From SMYC01 sp963578475 (GTDB lineage Bacteria > Acidobacteriota > Vicinamibacteria > Marinacidobacterales > SMYC01), in contig CAUZCL010000005.1 in the NCBI GenBank assembly GCA_963578475.1, forward strand, positions 62,001 to 126,000: a stretch of 64,000 bases of DNA, given 5' to 3'. Both the position numbers and the translations under genes were made by a program. The notes beneath the pieces were generated by a model that made no database searches, had not been told where the DNA came from, and worked only from the letters and a program-made list of their open reading frames with translations. Of the stretch, positions 1 through 9,320 are shown piece after piece. The first letter of the stretch is position 1, and each line of letters begins with the position of its first letter.

Positions 1-920
1 CGATGATCATTCTCGGTGGAGGGCCGATCGGGTGCGAGTTTGCACAAGTCATGAGTCGGCTCGGCGTTCGCGTCAAGCTCGTGGAGCTTCTCCCCCGGCT
101 TCTTCCTCGAGACGACGCCGATGCGAGCGGACTCATAACAGAACGCTTCGCCGACGAAGGCATCGAAGTCTTGACGGGCACGAAAGCCACACGCTTCGAG
201 CACAAAGACGGCGTCACCATCGCGACGGTCGAGAATGCGAGCGGCGAGCACGAGCTTCGAGCCGAAGCATTGCTCGTAGCCACGGGCCGGAAGGCCAATG
301 TCGAGAACCTCGGTCTCGATGAAGCAGGCATCGCCTACGATTACCGCGGCGTCACCGTCGACGAGACGCTCACCACATCGCAGTCTCACATCTTCGCATG
401 CGGGGACGTCGCTGGGCCCTACCAGTTCACGCACACGGCGGACTACCAGGCGCGCGTCGTCGTACGGAACATTCTCATCCCTTGGTTCAAGTCGAAAGCC
501 GACTACACCTGGGTGCCTTGGGTGACCTATACCGACCCCGAAGTCGCGCAGTGCGGCCTAACGGAGGACGAAGCCAAGAAGAAAACCGTCGCCTACGACG
601 TCTTCCGCTTCGACTGGAAGGATTTGGACCGAGCCATCACCGACAGCGAAACCACGGGCTTCGTCAAAGTTCTCACCAAGAAAGACACGGACCGAATCCT
701 CGGAGCTACCGTCGTTGGTTTTCATGGTGGCGATGTCATGCACGAGCTTCTCGTCGCAGGCAAACACGGCATCGGCCTCTCGAAGCTTTCCGGAACGATC
801 CACGCGTATCCGACACTATCGGCTTGCGTGCAGCGCGTCGCCGATGCGTACCAGAAAACGAAGCTCACGCCCACGGTCGCGAACATCTTCAAGTGGCTCT
901 ACAAATGGAGGCGCGCCTGA
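1..920 (+). CDS. Pyridine nucleotide-disulfide oxidoreductase, mercuric reductase-like (5' end outside window)
   Basis: The frame is open to the left edge, so the N-terminal FAD domain and the redox-active CxxxxC pair lie outside the window. What is visible begins at the second dinucleotide-binding fold, with GGGPIG near its start. It continues through the second FAD-contact motif (FACGDVAG) and ends in the dimerisation domain (TYTDPEVAQCGL, HAYPTLS). The family transfers electrons between NAD(P)H, FAD and a cysteine pair. The C-terminus ends in WLYKWRRA without the vicinal Cys pair of true MerA, so mercury reduction is not supported. It overlaps the next gene (TGATG), a TVP38 protein; such pairs, sometimes fused, are known in bacteria and imply a shared role whose substrate is unknown. 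Confidence 0.85.
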   Translation, partial: MIILGGGPIGCEFAQVMSRLGVRVKLVELLPRLLPRDDADASGLITERFADEGIEVLTGTKATRFEHKDGVTIATVENASGEHELRAEALLVATGRKANVENLGLDEAGIAYDYRGVTVDETLTTSQSHIFACGDVAGPYQFTHTADYQARVVVRNILIPWFKSKADYTWVPWVTYTDPEVAQCGLTEDEAKKKTVAYDVFRFDWKDLDRAITDSETTGFVKVLTKKDTDRILGATVVGFHGGDVMHELLVAGKHGIGLSKLSGTIHAYPTLSACVQRVADAYQKTKLTPTVANIFKWLYKWRRA

Positions 921-1612
921 TGGCAGCCAAGAAATATCTCAAGGCCGTCATCGTCGTGTTGGCGATCGCCACCTTCGCTCTCGCCGCACGACAGCTCCCG
1001 ATCGAGAATTGGCTCGAATCTCTCAATGCCTGGGTCACGGATTTAGGTGTTCTCGGCATGGTCATCTTTGCGCTCGTCTATGCTGCAGCGACCGTGCTGA
1101 TGGTCCCGGGCTCGCTTCTTACCCTCGCCGGCGGCGCGGTGTTCGGACTCGTTCCCGGTTTCGTCACGGTCTGGAATGGCGCGACCCTCGGCGCCGCGCT
1201 CGCCTTTCTCGTTTCGCGCTTTCTCGCACGCAAACGGGTCGAGGCGTGGATTCAAGAGAAGCCGTCGTTCAGCGTCATCGACAAAGCCGTCGCCAGACAA
1301 GGCTGGAAGATCGTCTTTCTCACACGGCTATCACCCGTCTTCCCGTTCAACTTTCAGAACTACGCTTACGGTCTGACGAGCGTTTCCTTCTGGCACTACG
1401 TGCTCGCCTCGTGGACGGGCATGATCCCCGGCTCGTTTCTCTATGTTTATTTCGGAACCCTCGGGCGAAGCGGGCTCGAAGCCGCGTCGGGCACAGCGAG
1501 CGAGCAGACGCTGAAGCTCGCGCTGCAGGTCGTGGGCCTTTTCGCGACCCTCGCGGTGACGGTGCTCATTACCCGCACGGCGAAAAAAGCGCTAAACGCG
1601 GCCGGAGTCTAG
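920..1612 (+). CDS. TVP38/TMEM64 (VTT, DedA-like) membrane protein
   Basis: The product is a 230-residue integral membrane protein. The ATG shares its A with the TGA of the upstream oxidoreductase, so the two are translationally coupled. After a hydrophobic N-terminal helix come the VTT-family signatures: a glycine-rich segment LTLAGGAVFG and the region FLTRLSPVFPFNFQNYAYG, then further helices. Members are inner-membrane proteins with proposed roles in lipid scrambling or transport. The pairing with a flavin disulfide reductase suggests a membrane-associated redox function, which is inference. The window ends with a second VTT protein (63710 onward). Confidence 0.85.
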   Translation: MAAKKYLKAVIVVLAIATFALAARQLPIENWLESLNAWVTDLGVLGMVIFALVYAAATVLMVPGSLLTLAGGAVFGLVPGFVTVWNGATLGAALAFLVSRFLARKRVEAWIQEKPSFSVIDKAVARQGWKIVFLTRLSPVFPFNFQNYAYGLTSVSFWHYVLASWTGMIPGSFLYVYFGTLGRSGLEAASGTASEQTLKLALQVVGLFATLAVTVLITRTAKKALNAAGV

Positions 1613-1632
1613 CCGGCCGAGGAGGTGTGCAA

Positions 1633-1989
1633 GTGGAGATTACGTCGGTCAAAATCATGCTCATGGTCCAGGACATGCCGCGCGCGAGCCGCTTTTATCA
1701 CGATGTCATCGGGCTCGAGGTAAAGTTCGAATCGCCGGAGTGGACTGAGCTCGCCTACGGAGACGCCATCGTCGCGCTTCACGGAGGCGGCAAGGGAGAG
1801 TTTCGCACCACCGGATTGGGCTTCCAAGTGAAAGACATCCGCGCTGCCTGTCGCGAGATGGAAGCCGGAGGCGGGAAAATCGCCTCACCGCCGATGGAGC
1901 GACCGGGCGAGCTGATCATCCTCGCCCAGATCGTCGACACCGAAGGCAATCAGTTCTCGCTCACCGAGTACCTCGGCACTAGTGCTTAG
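1633..1989 (+). CDS. VOC-family (glyoxalase/bleomycin-resistance/dioxygenase) protein
   Basis: A single-domain VOC protein of 118 residues. The start chosen is GTG at 1633, seven bases after a GGAGG (1621-1625); the next in-frame ATG would remove the first beta strand. The usual landmarks are present: VQDMPRASRFYHDVIGLEV near the N-terminus, a central TGLGFQV strand, and the C-terminal VDTEGNQFSLTEYL with the Glu that often binds metal. The family covers glyoxalases, ring-cleaving dioxygenases and antibiotic-binding proteins, and nothing here tells which. It follows the TVP38 gene by 20 bases and may belong to that operon. Confidence 0.8.
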   Translation: MEITSVKIMLMVQDMPRASRFYHDVIGLEVKFESPEWTELAYGDAIVALHGGGKGEFRTTGLGFQVKDIRAACREMEAGGGKIASPPMERPGELIILAQIVDTEGNQFSLTEYLGTSA

Positions 1990-2020
1990 CAAGATATTCG
2001 TCGGCGTGATACGTTTGCGC

Positions 2021-3033
2021 ATGCGCGTTCGGATGCCGCTACTCGTTCTACTCGCAGCCGCGTTCTCGTCTCCCGCCTGCCAAGACGTGCACGCGCCCGC
2101 GGTGGCGCCCGAGTCAGCCGATAACAAGCTCATCCAAAACCGCGGTGAAGGCAAAGATCGGTGGTGGGACAAGCTCCCGCGCGCGCGGCGTGAAGCGCTT
2201 TCACCAAGGTCGAACAAAGTCAGGACTGGTTCGAGGTCTACGAGCTCCAGCCAGGGCTTTTCGCTATCTATGAGCCGGGCCAGTTCGAGGAAGTGATCTC
2301 CTATCTTTTCGTCGGAACGGAAAAAGCGCTGCTCTTCGACGCGGGCATCGGTGTCAGCAATATGCGGCAAGTCGTCGCCGAGCTCACCGAGCTCGAGCCC
2401 ATCGTCGTCAACTCTCACGCCCACTATGACCATGTCGGCGGCAACCACTCTTTCTCGAAGGTCAGAGGCACCGAGACCAAGTACACCGCGCGCAACGCCA
2501 AGGGTCGCGCCCACGAAGCCGTCGCCGAGTTCGTCGGCGAAGGGTGGATTTGGAAGCCTACGCCGGACGGGTTTTCGAAAGAGAGCTACCGCTCTGAAGC
2601 GTTCGACGTCGTGGAAACGATACGGGACGGCGATGTCTTCGATCTGGGTGGCCGGAGTCTCGAAGTCCTTTGGACACCCGGGCACGCACCTGATGCGCTG
2701 TGTTTGCTCGATCGCGAGAACCGGCTTCTTCTCACCGGCGACACGTTCTACCCAGCAACGCTCTACGCCCATCTCGACGGGTCGGACTTCGCGGCTTATC
2801 GCGCGACGGCCCGGCGCCTATCCGCGCTCGCTGAAAAAGGCACCGACCACGTCGACACGCTGCTTCCCGCGCATAACGAGCCGTGGGTCTCGAGCGACTA
2901 CTTAGAGAAGATGCGCGACGCGTTCGATTCCATCGCCCACGACGAGACCCCGTTCGTGCTCACGGACGGCAATCGCGAATACAAGTTCGATGGATTCACG
3001 ATTCTGACACGCGATTCGCCAGCGACCCAGTAG
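2021..3033 (+). CDS. Exported MBL-fold metallo-hydrolase, one-base frameshift after the leader
   Basis: The intact part (2293-3033) is a metallo-beta-lactamase-fold hydrolase with the zinc motif SHAHYDHVGG, later metal ligands in WTPGHAPD and LTGDTFY, and a C-terminal PAHNEPW. Upstream, in another frame, 2021 begins a lipoprotein-type signal (hydrophobic run, then SSPACQ). The frames rejoin if one T is restored in the T run at 2199-2201, giving a continuous REALFTKVEQSQDWFEVY. The gene was therefore probably an exported lipoprotein that lost one base, or the base is a sequencing error. Without correction, the GTG at 2293 could start a leaderless cytoplasmic form. Substrate unknown. Confidence 0.75.
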
Positions 3034-3240
3034 TTACACGTCGGGTGGTAGAGAAGGCGGACGCGGAACGGCGCTCAGCCAACGCTTTTTGCGAGGCTTT
3101 CCGCTACCGGGTCTCTCCCACCCTTTCTTGCCGCCGGGGATCAGGCGGAACCGTGGCCGCGCGGCGCGCGGCGCGCACGCGTCGCAGAAACCCTGCCATT
3201 TGTCCGTGGGGCTCGAGCAGGATCGACAAGAACCGAACAT
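3034..3240 (-). CDS. Small zinc-ribbon-like hypothetical protein
   Basis: A 68-residue reading frame with a good ribosome site (TTGGAG seven bases before the ATG). The N-terminus carries two CxxC pairs, CRSC and CDAC, spaced as in a small zinc ribbon; the rest is basic and proline-rich. Its stop directly abuts the stop of the convergent MBL gene. It lies downstream of, and on the same strand as, the decayed sirtuin gene. No family name can be assigned. Confidence 0.5.
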   Translation of the reverse strand: MFGSCRSCSSPTDKWQGFCDACAPRAARPRFRLIPGGKKGWERPGSGKPRKKRWLSAVPRPPSLPPDV

Positions 3241-3320
3241 AGCATAACTCCAAGTTGATAATTATAAGAGGGTTCAAGAAACTGTCCGGGGGGCCAATAG
3301 CCTCGAAACCCGCGCTGAGA

Positions 3321-4255
3321 TTAACTCGAAACGTGCCTTGGACTCAAGCGGCGTGGGAAAAGCGCCTCCACGACCGTGGTGAGCGTCTCACCGCAATCGG
3401 CCTGGACCTTTACATCAAGCTCGCCATCCGCGCGGGTTTTGCCGAGATTCACCATCACGACGGGAATCTGGTTTTGCGCCGCGCGTTTCACGAATCGGTA
3501 GCCCGACTAGACCATTAGCGAAGACCCGACAACCAAAAGCGCGTCAGCCTCATCAACACGGGACATCGCTTCGGTCACGAAATCGCGAGGTACCGATTCG
3601 CCGAAGAAAACGACGTCGGGCTTCAAGACCCCGCCGCAACACGCGCAATCGGGCGTACGAAAACGCTCTAGCTCCAGAGCGGCAGTATCAGTCTCGAGAT
3701 CGGCGTCTCCGTCAGGCGCGAAGGCCGCCGCTTGCGCTCCAAAGGCGGGGTTCGCCTCGAAAAGCCGGTCCTGAAACTCGAGCCGGGGGCGCACGTCGCC
3801 ACAATCGACGCAACGAACGCGGTCGATCCGTCCATGAAGATCGTTGACGTTGCGGCTTCCCGCCTTCTGGTGAAGGCCATCCACGTTTTGCGTGATGAGA
3901 TAGCGAAGCGCGCCGTGCTCTTCGAGATGGGCGAGAGCTCGATGAGCGGCGTTCGGGCGAGCTTTCTCGACGAGACTCCACCCACCATGCTACGCGCCCA
4001 ATAGCGCCGCCGAGCCTTCTCGCTTCCGAGAAAAGTTTGGTAGCGCATCGGCGGATTACGCTTCCACTCACCATCACCGTCGCGATAATCGGGAATCCCG
4101 GATGCGGAGCCGCAGCCAGCACCCGTGAGCGCCACGAGCCGCTCGGCGCGCGCGATGACCTCGGTCAGAGCGTGGAAGGCATGGAGGTCTTCACCGCCGC
4201 GGGATAGACTAGTGCTCGACGTTATGATGTGGCGCCTCACTTTGCTCGTTTCCAT
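3321..4255 (-). pseudogene. Sir2-family NAD-dependent protein deacylase, broken by a frameshift and an amber codon
   Basis: The N-terminal part has the NAD-binding motifs GAGCGSASGIPDYRD and WKRNPPMRY. A one-base loss near 3978-3986 (after ARSMVGG) shifts the frame; the next frame continues with ITQNVDGLHQKAGS (catalytic His), the zinc pairs CVDC and CACC, and VVGSSLMV. There an in-frame TAG (3507-3509) replaces a residue that is usually Tyr. Beyond it about 62 sirtuin-like codons remain, to a TAA at 3321. With two lesions it should not make an active deacylase. The start is uncertain: the only in-frame ATG (4253-4255) lies inside tolB on the other strand. Confidence 0.8.
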
Positions 4256-5534
4256 TCTTATCGCGAGCTCCGCCGATGCGCAGCCTCAAAGCAAGGCTCC
4301 GGACATCTGGGTCGAGCTCAAACGAAATATGCACGCGCTCAGAGTCGCGATTCCCGAGCTCTCGGCGGCGAGCCCGGATGTGCGCGCCGACGCGGCAGAG
4401 GTACATCGCATAATGTTCGATGATATCTCGTTTGCCGCGGTTTTTCGGATCGTGGACCCGGAGCGGTACCAGCTCGTGAAAACTCTATCCGCCGGCTTCG
4501 ACTATCACGGCTGGGAATCCATTGGCAGTGACATCGTGATTACCGGAACGGTGTCGCGGGAAAACCAAGCGCTTCGCGCTGCCATCCATGTTCACGCCGT
4601 GGAAAACGAGAAGACGGCCTTCTCGACCGTTTACACAGAATATCAAGGCTCGACGCGCAACCTCGCGCACAACGTCGCCAATCGCATTTTAGCCCAGTTC
4701 GGTCTCGTCGGGCTCGCAACGACCGACATCGTCTTCGCGAGCAATCGAGACTCGAAGACCGGTAGCAAGAACCTGTGGATGATGGATTACGACGGCTTCG
4801 GCCAACGCGCGATCACGCGCAACCGCTACCTCGATTTTCAGCCCCGCTTCAGCCCGGACGGAGCGAAGCTGAGCTTCTTGTCCTACCCGAAGAAAAACGC
4901 ACCTCCCGTGCTCGCGATCCACGGCGAGGGGCCGCTCCTCGAAGGTCCGGGCATGCTGTTCTCGGCCTCATGGTCCCCTGACGGAAAACGCATCGCCTTT
5001 TCGTCGACGCGCGACGAAGCGGGTAACGCCGAGATCTACGTCATGAGTCGTGACGGGACCGCTATTCGTCGATTGACCCATCACCCGGGCATCGACGTCT
5101 CGCCTAGCTGGTCGCCGACTGGAAGAGAGCTCGTCTTCACGTCCGAAAGGACGGGGTCGCCGCAGATCTTTGTGATGGACGCCGAAGGTTTGAACCTGCG
5201 GCGGCTCTCACGTGGGGGGACGTATAACGCCGAGCCCTTCTGGTCCCCGTCCAAGATTCACCAAGAGATCGCCTATGTGTCACGCGTCGAAGGACGCCGG
5301 TTCGACATCGTCGTCTACGACCTCGCAAACCGACAATTGCGCCAACTAACGTCTCAGTCGAGGATGAACGAGGGCGCGAGCTGGTCTCCCGACGGACGCC
5401 ATCTCGTCTTCACATCCACCCGCACCGGCGAACCGCAAATCTTCATCATGAATCGAGACGGCGCCAACCAGCGGCAACTCACCTTCAAAGGCGCAAACAC
5501 CACCCCGAGCTGGTCTCCCCTAAACCGCAACTAG
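4224..5534 (+). CDS. tolB: TolB, periplasmic beta-propeller of the Tol-Pal system
   Basis: A 436-residue protein, close to the usual TolB length. A signal peptide ending ...SSADAQ is followed by the TolB N-terminal domain (about residues 30-150), then a six-bladed propeller built of PD40 repeats such as FSPDG, WSPDGKRIAFSSTRD and WSPDGRHLVFTSTRT. TolB acts in the periplasm with Pal and TolA to keep the outer membrane attached during division. No tolA, tolQ, tolR or pal lies beside it, unlike the standard operon. The start is the first of two adjacent ATGs. Its 3' end overlaps the convergent yceI remnant by 15 bases. Confidence 0.85.
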   Translation: MMWRLTLLVSILIASSADAQPQSKAPDIWVELKRNMHALRVAIPELSAASPDVRADAAEVHRIMFDDISFAAVFRIVDPERYQLVKTLSAGFDYHGWESIGSDIVITGTVSRENQALRAAIHVHAVENEKTAFSTVYTEYQGSTRNLAHNVANRILAQFGLVGLATTDIVFASNRDSKTGSKNLWMMDYDGFGQRAITRNRYLDFQPRFSPDGAKLSFLSYPKKNAPPVLAIHGEGPLLEGPGMLFSASWSPDGKRIAFSSTRDEAGNAEIYVMSRDGTAIRRLTHHPGIDVSPSWSPTGRELVFTSERTGSPQIFVMDAEGLNLRRLSRGGTYNAEPFWSPSKIHQEIAYVSRVEGRRFDIVVYDLANRQLRQLTSQSRMNEGASWSPDGRHLVFTSTRTGEPQIFIMNRDGANQRQLTFKGANTTPSWSPLNRN

Positions 5535-6128
5535 GACGATCTCGAACGTCAGCCCGAGCTTCTCTTTCGTTTTGACGGAGCCGCCGAGCGCCGAGAGTTG
5601 CGGCACACCCCAGCGTTTTGTGTCGAGCTCGAGCTCACCCGTCACGGTCATCCGCTCACCGGAAAACTCGAGTGTCACGGGAACCTTCAGTGGATGGCTT
5701 TCGCCTCGTAGTTTCAAGGTGTTTTCGAGCTCGAGTCGCATTGCTTCGCCGCGCTTATCGCGGACGCGGACCCGGGAGGACGTAAAGATTATCGTGGCGT
5801 ATTCCGAGAGGGCGAGCACCTTGGTCTCCATCTCGCCTTGGACCTTCGCGCGGTCGTCCTCGTCCAGCTTTTAGTCGGCAACGCTCAGCGAGGTCGGGTC
5901 GACCTCGAGCGTGAAACGGGAGCTCTCCGGCTCTTTGCTATTCCAGACCACCGTCCCAGTGAAAGCCCCGACGCGGATCCGGTGGTCGTGGCCAAACACC
6001 TTGAACAGTCCCGCGCGCCCAACCTCCACTTCGAACTGACTTTCGTCCGGAGCGACGCGATAGGTTGTCGTCGTTTGCGGAACAACAACGACAAAAAACC
6101 CCGTCAAAAGCGATGAAATCCGCATCAT
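5520..6128 (-). pseudogene. YceI-family periplasmic lipid-binding protein, one in-frame TAA
   Basis: Both halves are in the same frame. The first (6128-5874) has a signal peptide and the YceI pattern SQFEVEVGRAGLFKVFGHDH followed by RFTLEVDPTSLSVAD. A TAA at 5871-5873 interrupts it, and the frame reopens at once with KLDEDDRAKVQGEMETKVL, continuing through the remaining beta strands to TFEIVLVAV. YceI proteins are small lipocalin-like barrels that bind isoprenoid or amphiphilic ligands in the periplasm. Only one stop breaks the gene, so a point mutation or sequencing error is enough to explain it; readthrough cannot be excluded. Confidence 0.75.
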
Positions 6129-6224
6129 AACCCTCCCCTGGCGCCGGTCGCCCGATATAGAGATAATCTCAGACTAGCGCGGCACCGTTCGCCGGGCTGT
6201 TAACTAATACGCAACGCAATCCCC

Positions 6225-7954
6225 ATGGGAAGAATATCGAGCTACCTCCGCGTCGGGTTTCTGCTGTTGATCCTCAACAGCGGTTATCTACTCTCCAGAA
6301 ATGAAGCGTCCATATTCTACGCGGCCAACGTGCTGTTTCACGTCTCTCTCGCCCTCGGCCTCACTGGGCTCGCCATCTACGTCTACCGGCGTCTTGCGAA
6401 GAGCACCTTGTCCACATCGTCCTCGGTGCGAGCGCGCTCACGGGCGTAGCGCTCGTGGTTCTCGGAGCAGGCACGGCGACGCGCCCCCTTCTTCTCGCGC
6501 ACATAGCCGTTGCCTCGCTCGCCGCCGCCGTCGTCGCGCTCTCGAGCAAGCTGCCGTCATCGTTCTCGGACTCGCCGCGCTCCTGCCTCTTGCCACGATC
6601 ATGCGGAACAGCCTGACGCCTCCTCCCACACTCAATGCTGCGTTTGCGCCGATCTCGATGGAAGGTGAAGCCATGGGCGGCGCGAGAGGGCTTTTTTTCG
6701 TCTTCGGCCGAGACGCTCGACGGTGCGACCATCCCGGCCGAGTTCTTCATGGGAAGTAAAGAATGCGGGCGCTGCCACACCGACATTTACAACCAATGGG
6801 AAAGCTCCGCCCACCGCAAGGCTTCGTTCAATAACCAGTGGTACCGAAAGTCCATCGAGTACATGCAAAGCGCCGTCGGAACGGAGCCGTCCAAGTGCTG
6901 CGGCGGCTGCCACGATCACGCGATCTTGTTCTCCGGCATGATGGACACGCCCATCGAGGAGATTATCGACCGGCCCGAGGCGCATGCCGGCCTCTCATGC
7001 ACATCGTGCCACTCCATCGTGCGCGTAAAGAACACGATGGGGAAGGCAGGCTTCGTTATCGAATTTCCCGCTCTCCACGATCTCGCGACGAGCGAGAAAC
7101 CCGTTATCCGAGCGCTCCATGACGTGCTCTTGCATCTCGATCCCGAGCCGCATCGGGAGACGTTTCTGAAGCCTCTGCACACGGGCGATAGCTCAGCCTT
7201 TTGCTCGACCTGTCACAAAGTCCACCTCGACGCGCCGGTCAACCACTATCGCTGGATTCGTGGCTTCAATAGCTATGACAATTGGCAAGCGAGTGGCGTC
7301 TCCGGCGAAGGCGCGCGATCGTTCTACTACCCCGACACGCCGAAAACTTGCACCGATTGCCACATGCCGTTCGTCCCGGGCTACGATCCGGCGGCGCCGG
7401 CAGGCCTCCTGCGATCCCACCCGCTTTTGCCGCGGCCAACACCGCGATTCCGACCGCCTATGGGGACGACGCGCAGCTCGAGGCCGTTCGAGACTTTCTT
7501 CAAGCAGGGCAAGTGACCGTCGACCTTTTCGCCCTCGTACGATCCGACGAGCCCGAGGCGGGGCAAGAGCTCGGCTCTCGAGGTCAGCAGCGCCAGCTAG
7601 CGAGCACCTTTGCCGTCGGAGAGGAAGCCGCGATGGCCATCCCCGGCCGTATGATGTCGCTGGCTGTTGCCTAAGAGGTGATCGCCCCTCTCGATCGGGC
7701 GCAGCCGTCGGTGATGCCGGGCGAGTCGGTGCGGATCGACGCCGTCGTGCGCACCCGCAATGTCGGGCATTTCTTTCCGGGCGGCACCGTCGACGCGTTC
7801 GACGTATGGGTCGAGCTGAAGACCGTCGACAACGAAGGTCGCACCATCTTCTGGAGCGGCTATACCGATGATGACGGAAAAGGGCCGGTCGAGCCCGGCG
7901 CGCATTGCTATCGCTCGCTATTGCTCGACGCCAAAGGCCAGCCCATCAACAAAC
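6225..7954 (+). pseudogene. Membrane-anchored pentahaem cytochrome c, multiply disrupted
   Basis: This was one gene: an N-terminal module of several transmembrane helices from ATG 6225, followed by a periplasmic cytochrome with five CxxCH haem sites (CGRCH, CGGCH, CTSCH, CSTCH, CTDCH) between about 6767 and 7370. The frame shifts near 6405, near 6545, in the T7 run near 6692 and near 7420, and a TAA lies at 7672-7674. The homologous text resumes after each break (for example AAANTAIPTAYGDDAQLEAV, then RTRNVGHFFPGGTVDAFDVW). It stops abruptly at INKR (about 7954), where the sequence jumps into a CRTAC1 propeller. Such cytochromes probably take part in respiratory electron transfer. This copy is dead. 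Confidence 0.75.
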
Positions 7955-9310
7955 GGCGGTGGCTCGTTCGAAGATGTGACCGCGGGCTCCGGCTTCGACC
8001 GCGCGGTCTATGGGATGGGCGTCGCGGTCGGCGATTATGACGGCGACGGTGACCGGGACGTCTATGTCACCGTGCTCGGTACAAACCTCTTGTTCCGTAA
8101 CGACGGCGACGCCAAGTTCACCGAAATTGGGAAAGATGCTGGCGTCGACCACGACGGGTTTGGCTCGAGTGCGACCTGGCTCGACTACGACAAAGATGGC
8201 GACCTCGATCTCTTCGTGCTCAACTATGTTCAGTGGTCCATCGAAGAGGATCTCTTCTGTGCGCTCGACGGCCAGAACAAGAGCTATTGCACCCCCGAAT
8301 CTTACGAAGGCGCGAGCGCGGTTCTCTATCGCAATGACGGCAGAGGAAAGTTCACCGACGTGACCAAAGCTTCAGGGCTCGAAAACCCACGCGGCAAGGG
8401 ACTCGGCGTGGCGGTGTTCGATTTCGATCTCGATGGCTGGCTCGATATCGCGGTCGCCAACGACACCCAGCCCAACTATCTCTATCAGAACAAGGGCAAC
8501 GGAACCTTCGAAGATATCGGCGTGCTGTCCGGGATTGCGTTCGCCGAAAATGGCGCGGCGCGCGGCGCAATGGGGATCGACGCCTCCGACTACGACGCAA
8601 GCGGCCGACAGAGCCTCGTCATCGGCAACTTTTCGAACGAGATGCTCTCGCTCTACCACAACGAAGGGCCCGGCTTTTTCATCGACCAGGCGCCTGTCTC
8701 CGAAATCGGCCGCGCGAGTCTCGTGACCCTGTCTTTCGCTTCGTTTTTATTCGACTACGACCTCGACGGCCACGAGGACATCTTCGTCGCGAACGGGCAT
8801 GTCGAGAGCGACATTCACAACGTTCAGCAGCGCGTGAGCTACGCGCAGCCGCCGCATTTGTTCAAGAACCTCGGCGATGGCCGTTTTCGCGAAGTCACGC
8901 AGGAGATGGGCGAGCGCTTCGCCCTCCCGATTGTCGGGCGCGGCGCGGCCTATGGCGATATCGATGGCGACGGCGATCTGGACCTCGTGGTGACGACGAG
9001 CGGAGGCCCGCCCCGGCTATTTCGAAACGATGGAGGGAGCTCGAGCAATTGGATTGGATTCCAGCTTCGGGGCACGACGTCCAACCCGGAAGCCATCGGC
9101 GCGTTCGTGCGGGTCACAGCGGCAGGGCGCACCGAGACGCGGATGGTCAAGAGCGCTTCTGGCTATTGCTCCCAGAGCCAGCTTGCCGTCATCGTCGGGC
9201 TCGGCGCCACCGAAAAAGCCGACAAGGTCGAGATCTCCTGGCCGTCGGACGCCACGCAAACCATCGACGCCCTGGAGTCGAGGCGCATCCACGAAATCAT
9301 CGAGCCCTAG
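7868..9310 (+). CDS. CRTAC1-type FG-GAP/ASPIC-UnbV protein, N-terminally truncated
   Basis: The true homology starts near 7955 (GSFEDVTAGSGFD) and runs to the stop. It contains repeated Ca-binding FG-GAP/VCBS loops (GDYDGDGDRD, DYDKDGDLD, DYDLDGHED, DIDGDGDLD) and a C-terminal ASPIC/UnbV domain (WIGFQLRGT, VKSASGYCSQSQ, VEISWPSDATQTI). The first 29 or so codons after the ATG at 7868 are out-of-frame sequence of the cytochrome remnant. The gene thus lost its signal peptide and first propeller blade, and would give a chimeric non-exported product. Intact relatives are at 32092 and 33784. The body has no stops over 450 codons, so the deletion looks recent. Confidence 0.75.
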   Translation: MMTEKGRSSPARIAIARYCSTPKASPSTNGGGSFEDVTAGSGFDRAVYGMGVAVGDYDGDGDRDVYVTVLGTNLLFRNDGDAKFTEIGKDAGVDHDGFGSSATWLDYDKDGDLDLFVLNYVQWSIEEDLFCALDGQNKSYCTPESYEGASAVLYRNDGRGKFTDVTKASGLENPRGKGLGVAVFDFDLDGWLDIAVANDTQPNYLYQNKGNGTFEDIGVLSGIAFAENGAARGAMGIDASDYDASGRQSLVIGNFSNEMLSLYHNEGPGFFIDQAPVSEIGRASLVTLSFASFLFDYDLDGHEDIFVANGHVESDIHNVQQRVSYAQPPHLFKNLGDGRFREVTQEMGERFALPIVGRGAAYGDIDGDGDLDLVVTTSGGPPRLFRNDGGSSSNWIGFQLRGTTSNPEAIGAFVRVTAAGRTETRMVKSASGYCSQSQLAVIVGLGATEKADKVEISWPSDATQTIDALESRRIHEIIEP

Positions 9311-9320
9311 TGCCAAGGAC

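Noticed and set aside
398..920. Long plus-strand open frame overlapping the oxidoreductase before 920
   Set aside because: It is Arg-rich antiphase translation of the oxidoreductase; only the part from ATG 920 is a real gene.
1885..2772. Long minus-strand open frame across the VOC and MBL genes
   Set aside because: Shadow of the high-GC coding strand; no ribosome site or recognisable domain, while both plus-strand genes have clear family motifs.
3507..3509. In-frame TAG in the sirtuin gene as a possible recoded (pyrrolysine-type) codon
   Set aside because: A frameshift also breaks the gene upstream, the position is normally Tyr and not catalytic, and TAG serves as a normal stop elsewhere.
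3255..3518. Plus-strand frame of 87 residues after the zinc-ribbon gene
   Set aside because: Antisense of the sirtuin tail, which can be read past the amber codon with clear homology.
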